In this document: one piece after another, positions 37,590 through 50,292 of the stretch
Layout: every line of letters starts with the position of its first letter
How positions within the stretch are numbered: the first letter of the stretch is position 1
Source: Eucalyptus grandis
Lineage: Eukaryota; Streptophyta; Magnoliopsida; Myrtales; Myrtaceae
DNA: 64,000 nt
Reading direction: 5' to 3'
Assembly: GCF_016545825.1 (NCBI RefSeq)
Contig: NC_052618.1
Location: 1,614,461-1,678,460 of the forward strand
The notes under the pieces: model-generated
The model's input: the letters and a program-made list of their open reading frames with translations, nothing else
What the model was told of the DNA's origin: nothing
Database searches by the model: none
Made by a program: the position numbers and the translations under genes

Positions 37590-39679
37590 TTTTCTCTCTT
37601 TCGGGGCCCTTCTTCACTCTCTTGGACTCATGCGCTCGAGCTGGTCTTGGATAAGCTTTGAAGAAAGAGAGGAGGAAACAATATCAAAAAGTCGTAAATC
37701 AATTATAATTATGTCAATTTAGTTATAAACTTTTTTTTTTTTTTTTTTTTATCAATTCAATTGTAAACCTCTCACAAATGTCAATTCAGTTCACCGGTCA
37801 ATTTTGACCGGTGGGCGAGCAACATGGATGCCGCCCGCTTGCCGACCGCTTGATCAATGCGGACTTTAGGCTGCTTCGCTCCGGTGACCGCTAGAATAAT
37901 AACCGGTTATTGTGGTTATAAATTCTTGAGATTGAGTGGAGTCCATAATAAATTATAGTTATTTATAGTTAATTCTATATTATTCAGAATATGTTCTTAT
38001 TCTTATACAGTAAATAAAAAATTGTCGTTCAATCATTTCTTTTCTTTCATAAAAAGATGATATCGAAAAAGTCATCTGTAAAATGACGGAGCGATGTTAA
38101 AATATGGATCACAATACTTTTTGCAGAAAATCAACGAACTTTCTCGACCAATTTCGAATTTTGACTTTGTCTTTCTTTTCTTTTTTTCGAGATTTGTCTA
38201 ATTATTTATTACAAGCTCAAGTTAAGAGATAAAACGATAAGAAACAAATCAAAATCGGTTGACATTTCGAAAAACAAATCAAAGTGGTCATATCCACATG
38301 ATAAGTAACAAATCTTCATTCATGAAATTTGGTGGATCAATGAGGTGATTTTTTTTTTCTCTTTTGATTCACTATTCTTAATTATATTTTTTCTTTATTC
38401 ATTTGTTTGACACTGGTCCTAATTTTAGATCATCTAAGAGATCTTTTAAAGCAATTTGATTTGAGCAAAAGGACTAAGAAGCCAACTTGTCACATAGTTA
38501 TTTTGTTATTTGATGCAAAGCCAATGTTTTCAGTGTTTTTTTTCATCTTTTAAATTTAATAGAACTATATAATAACATTGATGATTTCTTATACTTGTAA
38601 TTATTTGTATTTCAATATCTAAGAGACCTTTTCTTTCTTTGTGTTCAAGAAAATTGATTCTATCAGCCCTTTTGTGATTTTTGTCTCTCAATTCGAACTT
38701 GCAAGAAGGAAACACAAAAATTAAAAACAAGAAAAAGAACATAGGATTAAAAAATGATATAGTTGAAGAAGTTTTCGGTTTCCCAAAAAGGTGCCGTGGT
38801 TGAAGTTTGACCATCACTTCGTCATTTCACATATCATGCTAGTAGGTCCATTTCCACATGGTTATAGCCTAATGTGCAGTGTGATTACTTCATGAATTTT
38901 ATCCTAATATATAATATGATCTATAAATTTTTAATTTGTTCATCGTAATTAATGAACAATTAATACATATTCAATTTGATCCCTCAATAACATGAAAATG
39001 TTCGATAATATGAAGGTTTTTAAAGTCGTCCTTCTATAAATTCAAATTTATTGATAATATTTGGAAACCATATTGAACAATCTAAAATTCATAGGCAACA
39101 TTGTCAGCTTATGGATAGAATAAATCACTTGTGTCATTATCCCTTACAAGAAAGATAGCTTTTTTTTCGTTGGTAATTGACAACTTGAAATATCTTTTTT
39201 TTTTTAAATCTATGATTTTTTGTATTGAGCTAACCAACAAAATTTGAATTTACTTTCATAACCTTTCATCGATATTTCACAATCTAAATGCTCTATTACC
39301 CTCAACAACAAAATATTATCTAATCATGCATCCCGTTCTCACTTTAGTTATTAAAAAATTTCAAAAGCCCTATCCTTTTTACCAGGTAGCCTCATATATA
39401 TATTATAAGGAAACAACCCATCATGAAGAATCAAATATCTTGAGAAGTTCTGTGAACCGGAGAGCGCTTGCAGGTGAGTCTTGTCCATGGCAATCAACTA
39501 CATTCGCGCATGAGAAGCAAGCGCGCGTACGCGCTCTCCTCTCGCTGCACCAGTGCTCCTTCCATCTTTTTGATCGCCTGAAGATTCGTGTGGAATCGCC
39601 TGAAAATCTGTTTGCTGTATTACCATCGGCATTTTGAGTTTTTTATAGTGTTCTGGTGAGGGTTTTGTGTTTAGCGTGG
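37590..39679. other. Intergenic; one dispersed repeat
   Basis: 37690-37870 holds the repeat family with CAATTTAGTTATAAAC and a small palindrome ACCGGTCAATTTTGACCGGT, also seen near 48600 as CCGGCCAATTTTGGCCGG. The rest is AT-rich with no recognisable gene. Confidence 0.4.
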
Positions 39680-41570
39680 TGAGAGTTGAAGAAAAGTACC
39701 TGAAAATGTCGAGCCCACGACGGGGTGAGACAATGTCTCAACAAGTTCACCCCCTAAACTCCGACTAGAAAGGAAATACGCCCAAGGGCCACCTAAGTAC
39801 AAACATGAGTCAGAGGACTTACCTTTGCCTCAGATCCTTCTTGCAAGTCAGTACAATTTATATAATCGTCCAATCATTTCAATTCAATCAAATCAAATTG
39901 AGTCATCGATCAATCGATCCAATCGACTCCATACCATCAAGACCATCTCTCGATCAATCCATTCAACCATCCATCAGTCAACTCATTCAACTTCATACCA
40001 TCGATGCCATCTATAAAGTCTATCGATTCGAACACTGCTTACTTAAGCTGAAATAGATATATTCATATATCATTTCTCACCAAAGTTGATATCTAAATCA
40101 CTCACCGAAGTTGCTATAGATTTATATTGGTGTTAATGCTCCCCGGAGTTGATATTTATAGTGCTCATCGAAGCTGCTATCATCTCGCTCACCGAAGCTG
40201 AACTACGATGAATTACTCCTGGTCAAGTATCTTGTGCTTTGCACATCAATTCCTCAATTAAATACCCAACTTGGCCTAATTTCATCGTGTTAAAATGTAT
40301 CCGATAAAAATAATCGTGTGTCGGTCTGAGCCAAAAGTATAATATCATTATTTTATAAAATCCCACTATTTATATAGTGTCTGAAAACATTTTTGGCGTT
40401 ATAAACCGACGCCTCGGTAATTTATAATTAATTACTAAAATTATTAAATTTTGGGATAAATTCCCAAAATTACAAATTACACTCAATTTGCACAAAATAG
40501 CACTCAATTAATTAAAAAAAATCACACCACTACGATCAGTATAATTCTGGTCATCAGTTATCCTAGTCTAATTTCTGGAAAATAATAATTAATTAAATAA
40601 TTACCAAAATTAATTAATTAAATACCGATAAATGCCAAAAATACAAACCTAGCCCGAAAATATTAAATTAAATATCGAAATGGGTCCGGAAAATTTCTGA
40701 ACCAATTTAAATAATTAATACAACCTATCTAATCTCTAATTAATCTAATTTAACAACCTAACATGCAAAATTGACTAATTAAATTACTAATCTAATCTAA
40801 CTAATCACATAAACCTTAATTAACTTAAATTAATTACCCCATAAAGCATAATTAACTCTCTAAGCAGAGTTTAGTCGGTAAACTCACCGGATTTGCGGGC
40901 CAAAGTGAGTCCACAGCATCAGCGACGCGGAGACAAGCGATAAACTCCGAAACAGTGATGCCAAACGGAGACTGGACCGGGCCTAAAACGGCCACAAAGC
41001 TGGCTGTTGGGCTCGGCTTCAAGCTTCGGTGGGCTCGGGACGTGGAGAAGGCGCGGATCCGGCGGCAAAAGGGCAGCAAAGAGTCAACATGGGGGCTTCG
41101 TTGGAGGCTGTAATTGACCGGTGGCATTTGAAGTGTGGACGTGGCAGCGAAAGGGGGAAGCAAAGGCCGAACGGGGAGGGATTTGCTGGGGGAAAGGGCT
41201 GCTTCGGTGGTCAAAGATGGGATGTTTTGCTGCTGGGTGTTGACCGTGGGGAATAGACGGTAGTGGACGGCGTGGCAGCAAGATGGAGGGGGAAAACAGA
41301 AGATGGTGGGGGCGTGCGTGGCTGCAGGCGTGAGGGAAGTGAACGGAGAGAGAGAGAGACGATCGGGCAGAAGGAAAAAAACGAAAATGATGAAGCTGCA
41401 GAGGAGTCGCTCGAGCAAGGAAGGAGACGGAGTGGGGAGAGGCGTACAAGAGAAGCTGCCGATAGGGGGATAAAATCAACAAAACAAATATCTTCATTAA
41501 TGTTTGGTCCCCCAAAAGCCACTAGGTTTTTCCCTTGGTCCCCCCTATTACTTTCTAGCATATTAACTCA
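39680..41570 (-). mobile_element. Ty3/Gypsy-type long terminal repeat, minus strand (ends uncertain)
   Basis: Read on the minus strand, the region has a GC-rich start (about 41520-40860), a long AT-rich stretch of AATTAAT words, a TATA-like box CTATATAAATAG (about 40369-40380), and then a T/G-rich part. It finishes with the hairpin-forming TTGAGACATTGTCTCACCCC followed by GTCGTGGGCTC and TTTTCAGGTAC. That ordering and closing phrase are typical of plant Gypsy LTRs of the Tekay/Del type. No gag-pol lies next to it, so it is a solo LTR or fragment. The frames in the GC-rich part (40852-41561) are best read as LTR sequence, not genes. Confidence 0.55.
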
Positions 41571-41639
41571 CAATTAAACCAATTTGAAGCCAAAATTCCA
41601 GCCCTCATATTAGCATACGAATTTTACAATTGAGCTTCA

Positions 41640-41730
41640 ACAATAATCTTTCTATCATGTAACTTTAATTCGTAGTTCAGTTTATAGTATTAAAATTCAT
41701 TATATAATAAGATATTTGTAATTAAATCGG
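41640..41730. repeat. Dispersed repeat shared with 12245-12345 (inverted)
   Basis: The reverse complement of this stretch matches 12245-12345 with few differences, including the string TTATATAATGAATT and the following ACTGAACTAC / ATTGAACTAC. The identity of the element is unknown. Confidence 0.65.
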
Positions 41731-41966
41731 AGAATTTGGCTTCGACTCAAAAAGTGCACGAAATTTTATTACCAAAAAAACTTCAAAGTTTGGTTCAAAA
41801 AGTCTATAGGGACCCGGTCCGAAGACCATTTGAAAATGCTGGCATCAGAGCTGGTAATACCAAGCCTCGTAAAATCAAGCTGCGACCCGCGTAGCCTGGG
41901 CAGTACGGTAGGTGGCAGAAGAGAACCCGACAGCTACGGAGGAGAGAAGCAGGGGTTGCTTGCTAG

Positions 41967-42135
41967 GACACACTATTTCCCTTTTTGGCAATTTGAGCTT
42001 TGTAGAGCAATATTGGTGAAATATATAAGACACGCTATTTTCATTTTTGACAATTTGAGCTTTGAAGATTGGTGAAATATATAAGACACGCTATTTCCCT
42101 TTTTGGCAATTTGAGCTTTGTAGAGCAATATTGGA
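41967..42135 (+). repeat. Minisatellite-like tandem repeat (2.8 copies, about 56-62 bp)
   Basis: Units start at 41967, 42029 and 42085 with GACACRCTATTT, each followed by GGCAATTTGAGCTTTG or a variant and ending GGTGAAATATATAA. The second unit is shortened. Confidence 0.9.
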
Positions 42136-43065
42136 GCATAGACTCTCCACTGCTTATATTCCTCTTTCATTTGTCAACTTAACTGTGATATGTGATGCGC
42201 ATTTCTATGATTTGTCCATTCACCCATTGATCATGCATTGACCTTGACCTCAAGTTCAATCTCAAGACAAGAAGAACCGACCTCTATATGTCTATTTGTC
42301 AAAGAAACCTCCTTTGCTTGCACCCTCACTGCTCGATTGGGGGATTTGTGCGAAATCCAAAATTCGAGAGATGTCGCATCGGAGATTTTTGTCAGAACAA
42401 TCCCAACATGGAAATTCACTCTTTTTTACTTCACAAGAACCGTCGATATTTGAAGAAACACAAGTACATCAAGATAATCAAATGTGCAAGCTCAAACTCG
42501 CCTGCCATGCCAGATCACTTCGAAACTGACCTGACCCAATCGATGCGGATAGACTTTATTCTCATGGGGGATCGTTTCACGTTAAGTATGCTGCAGGGGA
42601 TGCCCAATGTGCACCCGTCCTTCAAGCGAGTGAAAGCCGAGAGAGGCCAAGGAATGGTGACGTCATGGGTTGCATACATACATATACGAGTAGTAATATA
42701 AATTATATTAATATGTAATATCTACATATGTATATATTTTAGGGAAAGGGAGAGAGAAAAGAATTGGGGGCAAACGGCAAGGGAAGCAAAAGAAAGGGGG
42801 GAGAAAAACACTGGAGAAAGCTTTTGGACCCCTTCCTTTCCAACGGACAAAAATTAAAGCTTACTATTATGTGTTTTTCTTCTCTCTTTAAGAGCCCCAC
42901 TAGACTGTCCTGATAACATAATTCAGCTGAAGCGGAACTATTTGATTCACAGCTTTTATGCAGAAAAGGGTAAGCCAATCACTACCTTAATAAGGTCATT
43001 ATGCATAAGAGCATAGAAGGCGATAAAGTATTTTGGATAGAAAATGTTGCCCATAAAAATCCATT

Positions 43066-43066
<1 letters not shown>
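42136..43066. other. No gene recognised
   Basis: Overlapping short frames at 42231-42701 exist in several phases but show no domain. 42720-42850 is purine-rich. Confidence 0.4.
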
Positions 43067-43120
<54 letters not shown>

Positions 43121-43142
43121 AGGGAGGGAGAGAGAGAGAGAG
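43067..43142. repeat. (GA)n microsatellite with GGGA insert
   Basis: An almost pure GA repeat interrupted by a short GGGAGGGAGGGAGGGA block. It sits about 0.6 kb upstream of the indole-3-glycerol phosphate synthase relic, where GA-rich tracts are common in plant promoters. Confidence 0.95.
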
Positions 43143-43517
43143 ATTAGGAGTGGATAGTTAGGACACAGGGAATAGGAGTGCATAGTTAGGACACAGGAAG
43201 TATGCTGATGAAATTTTACTTTTAGGACAATAATGAGGAAGGAGAAGAATCATGTATTAGGTGTACGCAAATTTCTCCATTGGAGCTTCTTGATTCCCAA
43301 AAACATAATTAAAAAATTTCAAATTATACTCAAAGTGACATAAATATATAAATATTTATAATATAAAGTCCAAACTATCCTCCGGAGTTGTTCTTTGAGG
43401 TATTTTTGTTCTTAATCTTCTGCTTTTCTTCAGTACTAAACCAATCTAAAAATCTTTTCATTATGTGTTAAGCTTGCTGGAGAGCAAATCATGTAACAAG
43501 CACCAGGCCTACTACTG

Positions 43518-43551
<34 letters not shown>

Positions 43552-43677
43552 GAAGAAGGAAAAATCAGCTAGCCTACCACTTGATAAATTAACATTGTTA
43601 TTGCTCCTTTTCCCACCCTCTAGCAGCCAGTTACCTAGCACATCTAGCTTACACACTTTTGCTTTGAGATTTATGAG

Positions 43678-45864
43678 ATGCATTTGATTGACCCTTACGT
43701 ATCACTTTTTCCACGTCCACCCTCTCCATCATCCCGGCGGCAAATCATCTTTCCCAAATCATTGATCTTATTAACTTCTATGGTAACATTCATCAGCCAA
43801 GGCATATACTGTTTTTCTATGCAGTCAGAGACCAGTGATATATCTGCTACAGTTGTATCTGCTAATGAATCACAAGAAAATTCTCTTAATGCCAAGGACT
43901 GGGAATTAGGGATGTACCGAGATGAAGTAGCTGCTAGCCAAGGGATCAGGATTAGAAGAAGGCCACCAACTGGACCTCACTTGCACTATGTTGGGCCCTT
44001 TGAGTTTCGATTGCAAAATGAAGGCAACCCTCCTCGAAATATTCTGGAGGAGATCATATGGCATAAGGAAAAGGAAGTCTCACGGGTAATTCACTATAAA
44101 TTTTCTTGTCGTATATCAAACAGGCAATATTTGTGACTCATTGTGATCGGTTGTTTCTTACGCTTTTAATTTCAGTTCAAGGGAAAGCAAGATCTGGCGG
44201 TGCTTAAGAAAGCCCTTCAAAATGCTCCCGAGACTAGAGATTTTGTTGGATCTCTTAAAGCTGCTCATGAGCGAAAAGGACTTCCAGGTTTGATTGCTGA
44301 AGTTAAAAAGGCTTCTCCAAGTAAAGGAATACTGAGGGAAGATTTTGATCTAGTAAGTTGTATATTCTGTTGTATGAACGACATCCCTATCCTATTTACG
44401 GTATTGTAAGTAACCCTACTTGAAATCACACCAATGTAACAATGCATGCTAGGTGACAATGGATATGTCCTCATCTCTTTATAAGAGAATGTCACAGTTC
44501 CAGTTACAGATATCTATCACCTATTAAGGCTTTGGGCAGCCTTGGTTTGTATCCACTATTCATAGCTAAGACGATATAGGTTCAACCATTGTTTCCATGA
44601 GAATTTTCCCCAGAATACTTGACTTCAGCTGTGCAACAGAGAATTTGGCAGACATACCTTGATTGGAGAAGAATCATTGCGACCAATCCCACTTAATGGG
44701 AAAGGACTTGATCGTTGTTGATGTTGATGGTGTCTTGTAAGCTGTGGCGGTGATCTAGCTCTGAAGTTTGATGAATAGTAGGGACTGTTAGAATCTCTTG
44801 AAACAATTATTTTTGGCTAATGTTTCTTTCAGATTGAAATCGCTCAGGCTTTTGAAAAAGGAGGGGCAGCATGTCTATGTGTTTTGACTGATGAGAAGTA
44901 TTTTAAGGTAAACATGTTGGTGAACGTCTTTGGATGTAGCATTTTAATGTTTGTAAGTATTAGCAACATGCCGGCAGTGGCTGATATATGCCCATTCATT
45001 TTAATTTGGCCAATGCAGGGGAGCTTTGATAATTTAGAAGCAATAAGGAGAGCAGGAGTAAAGGTTTGCCCCTGGAGATAAGCTATCTTCTTGAATGGGT
45101 ACATCGCTATGAAGTTCATTTTTGCTTATCCTCTTGACGAAATGAAATCTATGCAGTGCCCTCTCCTGTGCAAAGAGTTTATTGTAGATGCATGGCAGAT
45201 TTACTATGCTCGAGTAAAAGGTGCAGACGCCATTCTTTTGATTGCAGCTGTGCTCCCTGACCTTGACATCAGCTACATGATTAAGATTTGCAAGATGCTT
45301 GGCTTGGCTGCTCTTGTTGAGATTTGAATATCTCTCTTTCTTGTATACCTTTCACTACTTGTAATTTTTCTCATTTCAAGCTTGCTTTGCTGTCCTGGTT
45401 GAGAGTTGGCTTTATCTCATTTCGAGCTGGTTTTGCTCTTCTGATTCAGAGTTGGCTTATGTCATTTGAAACTAGTCCTGCTCTTCCGATTGCAAGTTAG
45501 CTTAGGAAAATTCATGATGTCATTCATAAATTATATTTCTACTTCTTGTTGAAACAAATCCTTCAAAAGTTTGCGAAGCTTTTATGCCTTGTTATAGTCA
45601 TCTCTTTTAATTGTGATTGGAACTTCTGTGATATTCTTTTTTATTAGTCCTTTGTGATCTATGTCCCATACCTTGTAACACAGGCATTAGTATGATCATC
45701 GCCCTTGGACTTTTAATTCAGGCAGTTCAGTTCGACTCTGGTGTGGTCAAACTAATTTTCTGATGAGAATTGCATTTATTTCCAGCTGCATGATGAGCGG
45801 GAAATGGATCGTGTCCTTGGAATAGAGTGAGTCGAGCTTATTGGCATCAACAACCGCAATCTGG
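43678..45864 (+). pseudogene. IGPS: Indole-3-glycerol phosphate synthase (tryptophan pathway), plastid form, broken
   Basis: Exons: about 43678-44085 (from a possible transit peptide SLFPRPPSPSSRRQ to RNILEEIIWHKEKEVSR), 44176-44352 ([20 protein letters not shown]), 44833-44907 (EIAQAFEKGGAACL), 45019-45063, 45157-45321 ([11 protein letters not shown]...LAALVE) and 45786-45864 (HDEREMDRVLGIE). The enzyme closes the indole ring in tryptophan synthesis. Active-site Glu and Lys in AEVKK, Lys in LLCKE and Glu in ALVE are present. Lesions: the exon-5 donor reads AT instead of GT at 45322, so the frame runs into a stop (VEI-stop), and exon 6 has TGA (45828-45830) in place of Gly. The last exons with the GESG motif are missing. 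An acceptor-like TATGCAG ends at 43824, so exon 1 may really begin at 43825. Confidence 0.9.
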
Positions 45865-46325
45865 GTAGGCTTTTCTTATATTTGATGACATAGCTTTTTA
45901 ACTAGTTAATCAATTTTACATGATGCGAGTATCAAGGTAGAACAATTTTGCACTAGTTAGTTTCCATTTATTATTTCCAATTAAATCATTGATGGTAAAA
46001 CCAATGAATAAGCTTGGAATTTTGAGGACAGCTAGTGCCACAAAAAAAGAAGAGTACAAAGTAATTTTGTAGGAGATGACATCTTAGGTCCAACTTCATC
46101 GTAATAAACACTGATTGTTCACATTTGATAGACTGGGAACCTCTCCTGGCCATTGCGTGCAATTTTGCCAATATATATCTGCCGTTTGTCTAATAGCCTT
46201 TCCTCCATGTTGAGCATCTTGTCCACGAGTACAAGAGCATGGTATATTTCGCATTCTGTACTCTCTCTCCAGAATGCCTTCCAAAATTTGCCTAGGCTGC
46301 CTACTGTTGAGGGTAAAAGGTCATC
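45865..46325. other. No gene recognised
   Basis: After the last IGPS exon the sequence no longer matches that gene. A minus-strand frame at 46119-46328 (with LGKFWKAFWRESTECEIYH) is open but unrecognised. Confidence 0.4.
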
Positions 46326-47240
46326 CATAGTTTACACGATGCAAATTATAGGGAACGCTAGAAAAATTGATGTGATCTATGTTGCTCCTGCTAGTATATT
46401 AAACATGTTCCTCTCCTCTATGAATAAATTAAATGAGAAATGGCAGCGCTCACACTCATTTCCGTAAAAAAATAAAAAAAGGAAAGAATATTTCCATTGA
46501 AGAGACAACAAGCATGGTCACCTAACATCATCGTGGACGCCACTTTCTAGATTTGAACACTTGATAGAAGCTGGACCTTCTGGAAACGACGAAGAACACT
46601 GCATAGTCGCCACCACATTTAATCAGGAAGAAACAACAAGATGTAATCAAATGAAAGAATTCACATTATAGAAGGTGAAGTACAGATGATGGTAGAAACA
46701 TTACAAACATTGCAAGTCATTTTATGTAATCCATATTCTTTTCATATTTTGTCCCGTTTCTGTCAGAAAACTAAAGTCCATAGTTTACATGATGCAAATT
46801 ATAGGGAACACTAGAAACATTGATCTGATCTATGTTGCTCCTGCTAGTATATTAAACATGTTCCTCCCCTCTATGAATAAATTAAATGAGAAATGGCAGC
46901 GCTCAAACTCATTTCCGTAAAAAAAAAATAATAAAAAAAAAAAAGGAAAGAACATTTCCATTGAAGAGACAACGAGCATGGTCACCTAACATCATTGTGG
47001 ACTCCACTTTCCAGATTTGAACACTTGATAGAAGCTGGACCTTCTGGAAACAATGAAGAACACTGCATAGTCGCCACCACATTAAATCAGGAAGCAACAA
47101 CAAGATGTAATCAAATGAAAGAATTCACATTAGGGAAGGTGAAGTACAGATGATGGTAGAAATATTACAAACATTGCAAGTCATTTTATGTAATCTATAT
47201 TCTTTTCATATTTTGTCCCGTTTCTGCCAGAAAACTAAAG
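46326..47240. repeat. 455-bp tandem duplication (2 copies)
   Basis: Copy 1 is 46326-46779 and copy 2 is 46780-47240. Both start CATAGTTTACAYGATGCAAA and end AGAAAACTAAAGTCCAT. Divergence is a few per cent, mostly transitions plus length change in an A-run. It lies just beyond the minus-strand terminal exon at 47267-47376, so it may be a duplicated 3' flank. Confidence 0.9.
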
Positions 47241-47266
47241 TCCATTTCACTCTCTGAAACAACAGG

Positions 47267-47376
47267 TCATACAAACGCACCTGGAATTCCCGGAATAATG
47301 AATCTAGACTCTCTCAAAACATCATGGAGTGTTCTCTTCTCGTTAACTCTGATCCACTTACTGGCAAAGTCATCAC
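47267..47376 (-). other. Possible terminal exon of an unidentified gene
   Basis: On the minus strand an acceptor TTTTCAG is followed by an open frame DDFASKWIRVNEKRTLHDV and FIIPGIPGAFV, then TGA. The acceptor, codon usage and continuous frame look exonic. I do not recognise the family, and no upstream exon is evident before 48 kb. Another frame from the same acceptor is also open for 20 codons, so even the phase is uncertain. Confidence 0.35.
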
Positions 47377-47389
47377 CTGAAAATATGCC

Positions 47390-50292
47390 CAGAGATTAGA
47401 TGGGAATTGAGAATTGCATAAAATGTATAAACTTGCTCTACTTCTTTCAACTGAAATTTTCTCCACACAAGGAACATGAGAGAAAAGGATGGACTATCTA
47501 AAGCTGCCTTTCCGTAAAGACAGATGAACTCGAGACATCAATGACAAAAATGTCTATTTATCTTTAATACCATCATAAATTTTCTTTACATTACATGCTA
47601 TTTATTTTCTTGTTCAAAATCAATACTCTTTCACAATCTTTATCAATTCAATTTAACCCATCCTCTTTTTGAAATTTTTTTTTGCTTTTTTGGGGGAACC
47701 AAAACCATTTTTTCCAAATACCGAGGTGCACTAGACTTGAATGCATTTCAGGCTTTCTTTATTTACAACAACCCTCTCATACTTTGTAATATCATTTGTT
47801 ATTTGCTACCACAATTTTGAAACGGGTCTTGTTATTGAGTATCCCAACACTTGTTAATCATACCACTAAAAAACCTGTTATTATGTTGAAACAAGCCCGT
47901 GCTCCACTCGGGATAATGAAATGCCATATTAACTGGAGATATAGAAAGATTGGTTACAATGAGTTGGTTACAATGAGGCGTTTCACAATACGAGCCATCA
48001 AAACGATCCTTAGAAAGAAAGGCTAACCTGGTTAATTGGCTCACCAAGTGTTGCACAGTCCCATGATCAAGGCCTATTGGCTCATTTTTGTGACAAATGG
48101 TATCAAAATAAGGTTTTAAAATTGTATGTGTGAATGGCGTTTGTTACGATGTTTCCATAGAGATCAAAACCCTTCATTGGTCTTGAGTATGACTCACAGA
48201 AAAGACGGAAGATGGGTACTTGTTGGGCGAGCGTAGGCCATTCATGTGAAGCTTAGGGAAAGGCAATGATCATGTGGGGCAAAGGAAACAACAACGAGCT
48301 ATACATTCTGTTGGCAAGCATTAGCCACTTATGTAAGACCTCGGCAAATGCAGTGATGGTTTGAAGAAGTCAAGGATATGAAGAATAGCTCACAATGAGG
48401 GCATTTTAAAAAATCAAGTGGGGAAAATGTCTGATCTGACTTTTCCTCATTCTATGAAGGCAAGGAAATGAACTCTGTAATATGAGAAAAACATGAGGGG
48501 TTGATATAACTAATATAGGAAAAAAATACTAAAAAATTCTAAACCTATTGCATTGGTACCAATTTAGTTCTAAACCTTTTAATATTGATATCAATTTAGT
48601 CCATCCGGCCAATTTTGGCCGGCCGGTGCTGATGTGGACATCAGCCAGTAGCCAAACGCTGACGTGGCAATTTTAATGATTTTTTTAATTATTTTTTGAA
48701 TTTTTTTTATTAATCCATGTGAAGGCAAAGAGAGAGAGGCGAAAGCTTTCTGAAATATATTTTCACGATGCGATAGCTTCCGCCTTGGAGGGACTATTCT
48801 AATAAAAACTTCTTTTTGCATTTTATGATAATTCATTCTTATACATTAAATGATGAAAAAATGGATGAAATAGTAAATAAAAGATGCAACCAAGAATTAA
48901 TAAAGAAATCTCTTGAGAAATAATACATTAAAATTAAAAACAAAGATTCACGTGAAAAGCCAAGATACTGCCAATACAACGTTCAAAAAGAAAAAGAAGA
49001 AGAAGAAGAAGAAGTCTCCCAATAACATGGTCATTGCTCCACGTGAAGAGAGGCAACTCAAAAAGGAAAACTGGGATAAATCATACATAATGTAATCATG
49101 ATTGTAGCTATGCCATTGGCTGCCATCGTATTCTAAGAAGTAATGTTCCCCCGAGCGGAGACTAGCAGGACTCAGGTGCAAAATTACCTTACCTGGCACG
49201 CTAGTAATGGCATCTAATCATCAATGGGCTTATGTATTTTATATCAGTTGTAACACCATTTCTTTCGTTACTTCACTTAACATTATTTTATTATTATGTG
49301 GTGTCTCTTTAAAATATGTCATATTCACTAAAGCTACCATGATAATGACATAGATCGCAATAATGTTCGCATATCACAAGTAAAAACTTTGATAAAGCAA
49401 TTTAATGTCAAATGATTATCATGTGTTAGTTAGGAAACTTTTGCTAGATTTGAATAGCTAGACTTAATACTCTCTATGCACATATCGTAGTCGCCTTTTC
49501 CTCATGTTAATTATTAGATTGCTAATCATGAATGGCTAGCCTAACTTAACAATCTCATCAAATTGTGTACAAGTGTAAGTGTGGAAGAATATTTGGCGGA
49601 GAATATTGACATACAAAATAAGTTTGACATTGGCAGACACAAAAAATTAGATATTAACATAACAATAAATTGAACTTGGCAAACAAAAAAAAAAAAGCAC
49701 GAAGTTTCTCCATTTTGATTCCCAATTATGATTTGTGGAAAGTGAAATTAAAAAAAAAAAAAACTAAACTAAACTAAACATTGGACTAGGAAAATAATGC
49801 GAATGTGAAATATTCTCCATGCCATTGCGGGTAACTTTACCATTTAAACTCGATCATAGGCAAGATGTCAAAATAGCAAAACTAAAGATACAATAATGCC
49901 ACCTAGCAAGATCCCATTGAATCCTAACATATATAATGTCACTTCTAGGTTCCTTAATGTTGCGACCTACTCCTTTGAGAAGGGAATATACGCTTAGAGG
50001 TAGTGCGAAATTCAAGCCAATGGCATTCGATTTGACAAGAGTTCTTCCAAACCTATTCCTCTTGTGACATAACCATATGCAAAATATGGGAGAAAATCTC
50101 ACTTTTCGCATAACCAGTGATCTTGGAAACGAAGACTTGATTACACTAGTTTTAAAACTAATGCCCCTTCAGCATCTAAACTTGATTATCTGCTAACCAA
50201 AGTATAAGGACGACCTATTGAAGATTTTAAGATTCACCCTAACCATTGGAAATAATGCTTTGACTAATCCAGAGGAACTTATCAGCATTCAG
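47390..50292. other. Intergenic; one dispersed repeat
   Basis: 48525-48700 carries the repeat family with CAATTTAGTTCTAAACCTTT and the palindrome CCGGCCAATTTTGGCCGG, followed by GCTGACGTGGCA. A GAAGAA microsatellite lies at 48989-49014. Frames such as 49854-50111 (minus) show no domain. Confidence 0.4.

Noticed and set aside
40852..41561. Long overlapping minus-strand frames (up to 188 codons)
   Set aside because: Ser/Pro/His-rich, open in several phases at once, and located in the GC-rich part of an LTR-like region.
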